Below are positions 56,063-64,000 of a stretch of DNA of 64,000 bases, piece by piece. The position numbers and the translations under genes are program-made. The notes beneath the pieces were generated by a model that was not told the DNA's origin, ran no database searches, and saw only the letters and a list, made by a program, of their open reading frames with translations. The number at the start of each line of letters is the position of its first letter. Position 1 is the stretch's first letter. Source of the DNA: Allium sativum (taxonomy: Eukaryota; Streptophyta; Magnoliopsida; Asparagales; Amaryllidaceae); contig CM060910.1 in assembly GCA_030737875.1 (NCBI GenBank), positions 636,541,303 through 636,605,302 of the forward strand, read 5' to 3'.

Positions 56063-57300
56063 TACAAAGGTTACGTTCTTAATTAATTAATTAAGAAACA
56101 CTTAACCATATTAGCATGTAGAGGGACATGAGGGGTTAAGTGGGTGCCTCGGGTGGCATGAGAAAATCTAGTGGTTGCCTTGGGTGGCAATAGAAAATAC
56201 GATTAGAATACTTAACCAAAATGGAACATGTAATTAAAACATGATTAAAGGGTTAAGTGGGATATACTAGAAAAAGGGACAAGCTTAGGTGGGTAGCTTG
56301 TGGAGGCCCATTTCAACCAGTAACCCATACGTATCTTTGTGGGCTCGACCCATGTCGAGGACGGGACACGCATACTGGGCTTGACTGTAAGAGGCAAACG
56401 GGTTAGCGGTGGCAACGCAAGTCCAACGGGCTTCATATGCGTGAGTGGGCCCGGGCTGGTAGGTAAGCCGTTGTTGCATCGAGTAGATATAAGCCGTGCA
56501 CCTTTAGTTTCATCAGGTTGCCACATTGGGGAATGATACATCCCACGGTGGGGCCAGCACGGGTATCTACGTTAGGGAGCCGATCGAATGGGAAGTAGTG
56601 TGTACACCTAGTGGATTGTAGGGCCCCGTGGCGCCTACTTGGTCACCTAGGGGTACGCAGGTACTAATTAGTAAATTTTATAAGTCCTTGGGTGGGATCA
56701 ACCTTTAAGTTAGGAACGACTGGTGTGGTGCAGTTTAGTAATTTACCTTAGGGAGGGTAGATGCGTCTTTATCCTTTATCTTCGTTTAGTTGACTGCTTA
56801 GGGTAGCCATTCATCCCTATATGTTACCGTATATCAGTTTATGTCTTCTCTGGTTACTTTAACGATTGTATTGTTAAAGTTATAGGACTCGCTCAGACTT
56901 ATGTCTGACCCTGTTGTTTTTATCTTTTTCCCAACCCTCAGGTCCTACGGTGGATCCTAGCAGTAGTGGAGCTTGATCGGATTGCTGTTCCAGTCTTTAG
57001 GAGCTTGGATAGATGTAAAGCTCCAGTTATCCAGTTATCTTTTCTTTTGTTTGGCTATTGTATGAGAGTGGGATTATGTACTTCTTTATTTTGATGGATA
57101 TTGTACTTGACCTTTATTGTGGTTTTATGATGTAACCAGACATGTTTTACTTCCGCTGTTATGAGATGATGTTTTAAAATTTCAAGTACTATTTATATCT
57201 GTCTTGTTGTAATTTTTCTGTTCTATATTCACTAAAATACTCCACCGATGCTATGGCATTCCCTTAGTGAGTGATCATAGCGGGAGTGGGGTGTTACACG

Positions 57301-57312
57301 TGGTATCAGAGC
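57301..57312 (+). other. Tekay primer-binding site
   Basis: TGGTATCAGAGC, two bases after the LTR, matches the 3' end of plant initiator Met tRNA. The next bases, TTAAGGTTA, are shared with the non-autonomous plus element. Confidence 0.9.
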
Positions 57313-57498
57313 TTAAGGTTACCAGAACAGATAAAATTTTTGAGAAAAACTACTTTCTAAGAGTATTTTCGAAGAAAGGATTTTTAAAAGCATGTCTTCT
57401 AAGAGAAAAAGTTTTTGAAAAAGAAAAGCATAATCCCCAATAGCCATATCTTTATCTTTCGGAATCTCCTTTTTGAATCTTTCCTCTTTCGTTTCAGC

Positions 57499-60400
57499 AT
57501 GGCTGAAGATCTTAACATCCCGGAGGGTTTAGTTATACCACTATGGTATAGGAGGTTGCAAGAGGCTAGGGCCGCGGCTGCGGGTCCGGCCAATGCTACT
57601 ACACCAGAGAAAACCGCTCCTCCTCCTCAGCCTAGAGTGGATAATTTTGCTAAGGTTTGCAAGGAGTTCAAGGCTATAGGAGGAAAACCTTTTCTTGGTT
57701 CAGAGACTTTCGTAGAGGCTAGAGATTGGCTTAAGGAAGTGGAAGAGTTGCTAGATATCTTTGAAGTGGAAGAGGGAAAGAAAGTCAAGTTGGCGGCTTG
57801 GTTAATGAAGGGAGAGGCCTCATTCTGGTGGGAGGTCACTAATGGAGAACGCCCTGTTGACTCTTGGGCAGATTTTAAGCAAAGGTTTGGGGCTAAGTTT
57901 CTCTCAAGGGCGGAAGAGAATCTGTTTATGGAGAAGTTCTTGAATTTGAAGCAAGGGAATCTCACGGTGAAAGAATATGTCAACAAATTCAATCAATTAG
58001 CAAGGTTTGGCATAGAGTTGGTGAATACACCGGAGAAGAAGGCTTTGAGGTTCGTTAGAGGCTTGAACGAACCATTGCAAGGAATAGCTATGACTCACAT
58101 TCCTATGGGGGCCACTTTTGAGAAGCTTGTCTACATGGCACTTATGCATGAGGATGATAAGAATTCTAAGGCACCAGAGAAAAAGGGGGATCAGAAGAAA
58201 CCGCAACAGCAACAACAAGGCAAGGGCGGAAAAGGCAATGGTGACAAAAAGAAGACGAAGAAGAAGTGCTTCAATTGTGGAACACCAGGACACCTTAGTA
58301 AGGATTGTCGCAAAAAGAAGAAGACCGGTTGCTTTCATTGTGGTGAAGCAGGGCATCTTGTGAAAAACTGCCCAAAGAAGGGGCAGAAGACGGGGTCTAC
58401 CTCAGGAGGCCAGGTGCAAGCTCTTATAGCACCACCTCAGTCAGGGGGGCAAGTTCAGGTTCTCTCAGTTCCACCGATTCAGCAGAGAGGTAGAACTATT
58501 TCCGTTGAAAGTCTGGTTTTTCTGTTTGATCATCCAGTTCGTACTTTGTTTGACTCTGGCGCATCGCATTCTTTTATCTCATCATCGTTAGTTGAGTCAC
58601 TGCACTTAGACACCAGTCTAGTTGATGATCCCTTGGTTGTCTCAAACCCAATTGGGGGCTCCATATATCTGTCTATGATATGTTTGGGTTTGAAGATTTC
58701 TATACTTAGCGTTGAGTTTAGATGTGATGCTTTTGTATTGGGCTTCACGGGCTATGGGTTGATCTTGGGCATGGACTGGTTATCCAGTAATGGTGCCGTT
58801 CTTGATTGCGAAAGGAGAGTTGTCAGGCTCATGACCCGCTTGGGTAACACTCTCGAGATCTCTTGCAATCCCATGGAATCTGTTTTGCTAAGTTATCTTG
58901 AATCGCTCGATGCTTCGGTCGAAAGTTTGTGTTCTGTCAGAGTAGTCCGGGAATATCCGGATGTGTTTGAAGAAGTAAAGGGTTTGCCTCCGAAGCGGGA
59001 GATAGATTTCCGAATTTATTTGGTGGATAATGCCAAACCAGTGTCTTTGCCAGTACGCCACATGGCTCCTCGTGAGAGAAGAGAACTTCATAAGCAAGTA
59101 GGGGAGTTGCTTGAGAAGGGGTTCATAAGGCGAAGTATATCGGAGTGGGGAGCTCCAGTAGTGTTTGCCACGAAGGCGGATGGGTCCCTCAGACTTTGTG
59201 TGGATTATAGGGAACTTAATAAGCTCACGAAGAAGAATAGACACCCATTACCGAGGATAGATGATCTCTTTGATCAGTTGGTTGGCGCGTCAGTATTTTC
59301 GCAGATGGACTTAGCTACAGGGTTTCATCAGTTAAGAGTGGCGGAGGACAGTATAGAGAAGACTGCTTTCCGGACTCCGGATGGTTTTTATGAGTGGCTA
59401 GTGATGCCATTTGGGTTGACAAACGCCCCCGCATACTTTGTTGATCTCATGAGTAGAGTGTTCAGAGAGTATCTGAATAAGTTTGTAGTAGTTTTTGTGG
59501 ATGACATCTTGGTCTTTTCCAAGAATGAAGAAGAGCATGCCTTACATCTCAAGGAAGTGTTGGAGACTCTTCGAGCGCATAGTCTTAAAGCTAAATTCTC
59601 TAAATGCCATTTTTGGAGAAGAGAAGTGCGATTCTTAGGGCATGTGGTCTCTAAGGAAGGGATAGCTGTGGATCCCGCAAAGATAGTATCTATCCAGGAT
59701 TGGAAAGTTCCTAGAAATGCTACCGAGGTAAGAAGTTTCTTGGGGTTGGCAGGATATTATAGGAAGTTCATCAAAGACTTCGCGAAGATATCAGCCCCAT
59801 TAACCCGCTTGACGAAGAAGAATCTGGTTTTCTCATGGGATGTAGATTGTGATGATGCTTTCCGACGGTTAAAGAGAGCTTTGACCACCGCTCCAGTTTT
59901 AGTGCTTCCAGATGGGAGTAAGCCGTTTGTTGTTTATACCGATGCTTGTGGAACAGGATTAGGCGCAGTCTTGATGCAGGAGGGAAGGGTAATAGCCTAT
60001 GGAGGGAGACAATTGAGAGTGCATGAGAAGAATTACCCTACCCATGATCTAGAGTTGGCCGCGATTGTTTTCGCACTTAAGTCTTGGCGCCATTATCTTC
60101 TTGGTGAGAGATTCGAGTTGTTCACCGACCATAAATCATTGAAGTACTTATTCTCTCAGAAGGATTTAAACTTAAGACAGCAAAGGTGGATGGAGTTCTT
60201 AGCATCCTATGATTTCGAGATAGCGTATACCCCTGGTAAGGGTAACGTGGTGGCAGACGCCTTAAGTAGAAAAAGGCTATCTTTGAGTCCATTGTTCGTG
60301 GAACGACGAAGCTTGGAGTTTCTTTCTTTGTTTGACTTCAGACCTTCTGTTGATTTTGTACCTGGTTTGTTGGCATCCTTGGAGGTTAGACCTACTCTTT

Positions 60401-61926
60401 TGAGACGGATTGGCGAGGCTCAGCGAGACGACCCACAGTTGGTTGTGTTGGTAGAGAAGCTTATAAGAGGGGAGTCGTCCAGCCATTTGGGTAGATACAC
60501 CATAGATGATAAGGGATGGTTGCATAGAGACGGTAGACTTTGTGTACCGCAAGATGAGGGTTTGAAGAAGGCTATTTTGGATGATCCACATCGTTCAAGA
60601 ATGACTATTCATCCCGGTGGAGACAAAATGTACCAAGACATGAAGAGAGTTTTCTTTTGGGCCGGTATGAAGAAAGATGTGGCCGAGTATGTGGCTAGAT
60701 GCTTAGTGTGCCAACAAGTTAAAGTGGAGCAAAGGAAACCCGGTGGGTTGCTACACCCATTGGAAGTTCCACAGTGGAAGTGGGATAGTGTCTCGATGGA
60801 TTTCATCGACGGGTTACCGAGATCGAGGAAGGGCAATACGGGAATTTGGGTTGTGGTAGACAGACTTACAAAGAGTGCCCATTTTATACCCGTAAAGAGT
60901 AAGAGGACCGCTCCATGGCTTGCTTCAGTCTATGTTAGAGAGATTGTTAGATTGCATGGCGTACCATCCAGCATTGTGAGTGATCGAGATCCTATTTTCA
61001 CTAGTGAGTTTTGGAGAAGTTTGCAAGAGGCGGTAGGGACTCAGTTGTGTTTGAGCACCGCATATCATCCTCAGACGGACGGTCAGACTGAGAGGGTGAA
61101 CCGTATCTTAGAAGATCTTTTGAGGCTTTGTATCTTGGATTTTGGAGGTACATGGGAAGAACATCTTCCTTTGGTGGAGTTCGCATATAATAACAGCTTT
61201 CAGTCCAGTATTGGTATGGCTCCTTTCGAAGCTCTTTATGGAAGGCCTTGTCGATCTCCTACATGTTGGTGGGAATCTACGGATAAGATCTTGCTTGGGC
61301 CGGATATGGTTAGAGAGACTTCAGAGAAGATTGATTTAATTCGAAAAAGGATGAAAGCAGCGCAAGATAGACAGAAATCTTATGCGGATCGGAGAAGGAC
61401 GGATCTTGAGTTTGAGGTTGGGGACATGGTTTTTGTCAAAGTATCTCCATTGAGAAATGTTGTTCGCTTTGGGTCCGTAGGGAAGTTAGCACCGAGATTT
61501 GTTGGGCCGTTTCCTATTAAGGAAAGGATTGGACGGATGGCATATAGGGTGGAGTTGCCCGACAGACTTAGTGGTGTTCATGATGTATTCCATGTATCAC
61601 ATTTGAGGAAGTGCTTACATGAGACCGCGGAGGTGGTAGAGCCGAGCTTGCTTAGAGATGTAGAGGTAGAGCGTGATGCGACGATTCGACGAGCTCCTAC
61701 TCGCATCCTTGGGTCAGAAACTAGGAAGTTGAGGAACAGAGAAGTTCAGCTAGTTAAAGTGCAATGGGGAGATGACGAAAGCAATGCTACTTGGGAGACG
61801 GAAGCAAAGATGCGTTCTTTGTATCCATTTCTTTTTGAGAGTATGTCTTTTAACTTCTCCTTTATTGCTTGTCTAGTACTTATCTTATCTTTAGTATATC
61901 CTCTCGCTAATACCTATGACCTTTAG
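57499..61926 (+). CDS. gag-pol: Tekay gag-pol polyprotein, 1475 aa, intact
   Basis: It encodes all the proteins for copying and integrating the element. Gag (about 1-255) has the retrotransposon gag core (GEASFWWEV) and two CX2CX4HX4C knuckles, C257-C270 and C278-C291. Aspartic protease: DSGA, D352. RT: D604 ([10 protein letters not shown]) and FVDD, D668-D669. RNase H: D815 (YTDACGTG) and TDHKSL. Integrase: zinc site H1031, H1038, C1068, C1071, and the DD35E triad D1101, D1162, E1198. A GPY-like region ([12 protein letters not shown]) and a C-terminal chromodomain (about 1400-1445, W1423 and W1432) follow, which makes it a chromovirus; with the 3.2-kb LTR this points to Tekay/Del. I chose the ATG at 57499 because upstream in-frame codons start only with TTG and the gag relic at 53331 starts at the matching place. 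It is one frame with no stop, as usual for the lineage. A hydrophobic tail of about 25 residues follows the chromodomain. Confidence 0.93.
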   Translation: MAEDLNIPEGLVIPLWYRRLQEARAAAAGPANATTPEKTAPPPQPRVDNFAKVCKEFKAIGGKPFLGSETFVEARDWLKEVEELLDIFEVEEGKKVKLAAWLMKGEASFWWEVTNGERPVDSWADFKQRFGAKFLSRAEENLFMEKFLNLKQGNLTVKEYVNKFNQLARFGIELVNTPEKKALRFVRGLNEPLQGIAMTHIPMGATFEKLVYMALMHEDDKNSKAPEKKGDQKKPQQQQQGKGGKGNGDKKKTKKKCFNCGTPGHLSKDCRKKKKTGCFHCGEAGHLVKNCPKKGQKTGSTSGGQVQALIAPPQSGGQVQVLSVPPIQQRGRTISVESLVFLFDHPVRTLFDSGASHSFISSSLVESLHLDTSLVDDPLVVSNPIGGSIYLSMICLGLKISILSVEFRCDAFVLGFTGYGLILGMDWLSSNGAVLDCERRVVRLMTRLGNTLEISCNPMESVLLSYLESLDASVESLCSVRVVREYPDVFEEVKGLPPKREIDFRIYLVDNAKPVSLPVRHMAPRERRELHKQVGELLEKGFIRRSISEWGAPVVFATKADGSLRLCVDYRELNKLTKKNRHPLPRIDDLFDQLVGASVFSQMDLATGFHQLRVAEDSIEKTAFRTPDGFYEWLVMPFGLTNAPAYFVDLMSRVFREYLNKFVVVFVDDILVFSKNEEEHALHLKEVLETLRAHSLKAKFSKCHFWRREVRFLGHVVSKEGIAVDPAKIVSIQDWKVPRNATEVRSFLGLAGYYRKFIKDFAKISAPLTRLTKKNLVFSWDVDCDDAFRRLKRALTTAPVLVLPDGSKPFVVYTDACGTGLGAVLMQEGRVIAYGGRQLRVHEKNYPTHDLELAAIVFALKSWRHYLLGERFELFTDHKSLKYLFSQKDLNLRQQRWMEFLASYDFEIAYTPGKGNVVADALSRKRLSLSPLFVERRSLEFLSLFDFRPSVDFVPGLLASLEVRPTLLRRIGEAQRDDPQLVVLVEKLIRGESSSHLGRYTIDDKGWLHRDGRLCVPQDEGLKKAILDDPHRSRMTIHPGGDKMYQDMKRVFFWAGMKKDVAEYVARCLVCQQVKVEQRKPGGLLHPLEVPQWKWDSVSMDFIDGLPRSRKGNTGIWVVVDRLTKSAHFIPVKSKRTAPWLASVYVREIVRLHGVPSSIVSDRDPIFTSEFWRSLQEAVGTQLCLSTAYHPQTDGQTERVNRILEDLLRLCILDFGGTWEEHLPLVEFAYNNSFQSSIGMAPFEALYGRPCRSPTCWWESTDKILLGPDMVRETSEKIDLIRKRMKAAQDRQKSYADRRRTDLEFEVGDMVFVKVSPLRNVVRFGSVGKLAPRFVGPFPIKERIGRMAYRVELPDRLSGVHDVFHVSHLRKCLHETAEVVEPSLLRDVEVERDATIRRAPTRILGSETRKLRNREVQLVKVQWGDDESNATWETEAKMRSLYPFLFESMSFNFSFIACLVLILSLVYPLANTYDL

Positions 61927-62433
61927 ATAGGGTAAAACCTATGGTTGAGACATGTGTTTGAAACATGTTATGGTTGATGGATGCATATGGATGCAATTGT
62001 TTGCTAGTGGTTGCTCGTGGATGCATATACACACACATTAGGCACTAGATCGGCTCAGTCACTTCATGTTGCATATTGCATAAATGGATGTGGTAGTTAG
62101 ATTGATGGATGTATCATGGCTGTGTTATCATATGGATGATGCATTTTTGTGTATGGTTGTGCACGCATGTAGAAATTTGTATGTGTCAATAGGGTTTCGC
62201 ATACATATTGGATGCATGGCACTATCATGGTTTGCATTAAGGAGGTTTACTGTATCAGTAACCGCCTGATTTTTGCATTAGGTAAGTACATATACACACA
62301 CTTTTGCATATATCCATCCAGCATTTAGAATCTTGTAAGGACAATGATTGCTCGTGGATGATGCTTTGAGTAGATGGATGATTGGATGGTAGGATACGTT
62401 CTTCCTAACTTGAAGATTTCGGGGACGAAATCC
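61927..62433 (+). other. Tekay 3' untranslated region
   Basis: About 0.5 kb, no frame. It has recurring GGATGCATAT/GGATG words (61979-62240). TTTCGGGGACGAAATCC lies just before the polypurine tract, the same box seen in the non-autonomous elements and the minus relic. Confidence 0.7.
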
Positions 62434-62449
62434 TTTAAGGAGGGGAGAA
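62434..62449 (+). other. Tekay polypurine tract
   Basis: TTAAGGAGGGGAGAA abuts the TG of the 3' LTR and primes plus-strand cDNA. Confidence 0.85.
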
Positions 62450-62681
62450 TGTAACAACCCGTATTTTCAATAACCTGTAATAACATAAATCGAGGCAGAA
62501 TTTAATTCTAAAATGGGAATCAAGGGAAACGGGCTATGCCATTGTGTTCGTCTCGGAAAAATACGCGAAATAGAGTCCGAGTTTTCGAAAATCGGAGTCC
62601 GTATGACCAAGATATGGCCTCGCGAAGTTTCACGAAAATTCCCAAATTAAAGTATACTTAATTAAGTGAAATGGGTTGTGT

Positions 62682-62719
<38 letters not shown>

Positions 62720-64000
62720 ATATATATATATATATATATATAATTGAAAATTTAATAAATAAATATGCAAAAATGCTCAAAACAGCGAATTGGGAGAGGG
62801 GAATAACCGAACCGGCCGATTTTTGAAGTCGACCCGAGCCTGCTGGGTCGACTAGGGGTTAATCCAGGGTGTTTGGCTGTCAACCCGTGGGCCGATTCGC
62901 TCAAGTGCAGATTTTGCATTTGAATGGTTCTCATGGTCCATCTTTAATCTAAAGGCCCTGGATGGTTCCTACACTTGACTTCTTCCCCAAGACATGCTTT
63001 GATGGCTTGGATTGAATCTAGGGTTAATCCTATGGCCTAAAACACTTGCCTAATCTATAAATAAGACCCTAACCTACCCTAATTCATTCATAATTAAACC
63101 TAGTGACTAAACTATGGCAAAATGCTAGCTCTCATGGCCTCCACTAATTTTATGAAGAGGGTTGCATACTAATCACTCTCTAATCAACTTCTAATCCCTT
63201 CTTAGCATCTTAATCTTCTTCATTTGGTGTTCAAAGTTGCTAGTTGTGAGTTTCTATCACTTTGATGATCTTTTGGTAAACTAATTAGATGAGATGTGAT
63301 GAGATTTATGGTTTTGTATGTGGGTTAATGAGCTTTGAATCATATGATATGATGTTAGCATTAATCTTATGTTTATGCATGTTGAGTATGTAAGCTTATG
63401 CAAGTTTAATATGATGTATGTTATGTTTGCATGATGCTAAATATGCAAGTTGTGGGCTATGTAATCATATGCATGTTATGCAAGTTCATGGTAATATGCT
63501 ATGCAAGTTACATGTTTGTTAATATGCAAGTTACATGTTTGTTAATATGCAAGTTACATGTATGTAAATATGCAAGTTACATGTTTGTTAATATGCAAGT
63601 TACATGTTTGTTAATATGCAAGTTACATGTATGTAAATATGCAAGTTACATGTTTCTTTATATGCAAGTTACATGTTTGTTAATATGCGAGTTACATGTA
63701 TGTAAATATGCAAGTTACATGTTTATTAATATGCAAGTTCATGATGACACATTATGCAAGTCTATAAGCTAATATGCAAGTTTGTTATGCAAAATGAATA
63801 TGTAAGTTATGTGACATATTATATGCAAGTTATGTGACATGTTATGCAAGTTCATATGCAAGTTATGTGTTTGTTAATATGCAAGATGGCACCTTTGAAA
63901 CATGTTCATTCATATGCAAGTTGACACCTTTTATATGTGTTATATCATGAACGAAATTACGTGGGAACGATGGGGTAATTAAATGCATAAGTTAATAAGA
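62450..64000 (+). mobile_element. Tekay 3' LTR (partial, cut by window end)
   Basis: It starts TGTAACAACCCGTATTTTC after the polypurine tract. The visible 1551 bases match 54074-55608 almost exactly (one substitution and the longer AT microsatellite). About 1.7 kb of this LTR should lie beyond the window. Confidence 0.92.

Larger units (their letters stand above)
54074..57298 (+). mobile_element. Tekay 5' LTR
   Basis: 3225 bp. TGTAACA at the start and TGTTACA at the end form a 7-bp terminal inverted repeat. U3 is about 0.6 kb, with TATA at 54664. Internal tandem repeats are at 55109-55345, 55661-55770 and 55844-56062, and a long hairpin at 56367-56443. The R/U5 hairpin is at 56894-56907. Confidence 0.92.
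54074..64000 (+). mobile_element. intact young Tekay/Del chromovirus (runs off window)
   Basis: 5' LTR 54074-57298, PBS 57301, one uninterrupted gag-pol frame 57499-61926, polypurine tract 62434-62449 and 3' LTR from 62450 to the window end. The LTR copies differ by one substitution (CCCTAGATGG versus CCCTGGATGG) and an AT-microsatellite length change (16 bases net) over 1.55 kb. Expected full size is about 11.6 kb. All enzymatic motifs are intact, so it is potentially autonomous. The five bases before it are CCTTT; the partner target duplication lies outside the window. Confidence 0.9.

Noticed and set aside
57627..58356. Minus-strand frames of about 120 codons opposite gag
   Set aside because: Shadow frames of the intact gag-pol gene.

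Overview
The window is AT-rich plant nuclear DNA, most likely from a dicot. The evidence is introns with GT..AG borders, LTR retrotransposons primed by plant initiator-Met tRNA (TGGTATCAGAGC), and Tekay/Del-type and SIRE-like elements. It is almost entirely a nest of LTR retrotransposons. The only host coding sequence I can support is the last exons of one gene at the left edge and a broken glycosyltransferase fragment near 4.6-4.9 kb.

Layout. 1-1200: the 3' end of an unrecognised host gene (exons 633-680 and 1046-1114, probably also 377-438, then AATAAA). 1482-2220: a hAT-like MITE. 4308-5612: a pair of ~140-bp inverted repeats around a DUF604/fringe-related glycosyltransferase fragment. 5881-7352: an unidentified repeat X. 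7353-41189: the 5' LTR and gag of a SIRE-like Copia element, whose gag is cut by two insertions. The first is a solo Gypsy LTR (8966-11545, TSD AATAT). The second is a 28.8-kb minus-strand array (12357-41122, TSD TTATG). The Copia pol and 3' LTR are absent. 41190-43278: a second copy of X followed by a gag-like pseudogene. 43279-50498: a minus-strand Tekay-like relic (3' LTR, pol wreckage), with a ~2-kb polyadenylated retroposon inside its LTR. 50499-53974: a plus-strand Gypsy LTR, PBS and broken gag. 54074-64000: a very young, apparently intact Tekay/Del chromovirus with 3.2-kb LTRs; its 3' LTR runs off the window.

The most unusual part is the 12357-41122 array. It reads LTR-internal-LTR-internal-LTR. 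The LTRs are about 5.1 kb and each internal domain is only about 1.4-1.5 kb, with no gag or pol. One 5-bp target duplication encloses all three LTRs. A related plus-strand copy (18109-28758, two 4.55-kb LTRs, 1.5-kb non-coding internal domain, TSD TCAAA) sits inside the first internal domain, and the second internal domain preserves the empty site. These elements carry the same PBS and the same GACGAAAT box before the polypurine tract as the intact Tekay element. I therefore infer that they are large-LTR, non-autonomous Tekay derivatives mobilised in trans. They carry conserved candidate RNA structures: a hairpin ~390-500 bp before the LTR end with compensatory changes, a GTTGGA/TCCAAC stem, and an internal conserved island.

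Relative age from LTR similarity judged by eye: the minus array is oldest (roughly 7% between LTRs), the plus copy inside it is younger (about 3-6%), and the Tekay element at the right is youngest (one substitution plus an AT-microsatellite length change in 1.55 kb). No tRNA, rRNA or CRISPR was seen.
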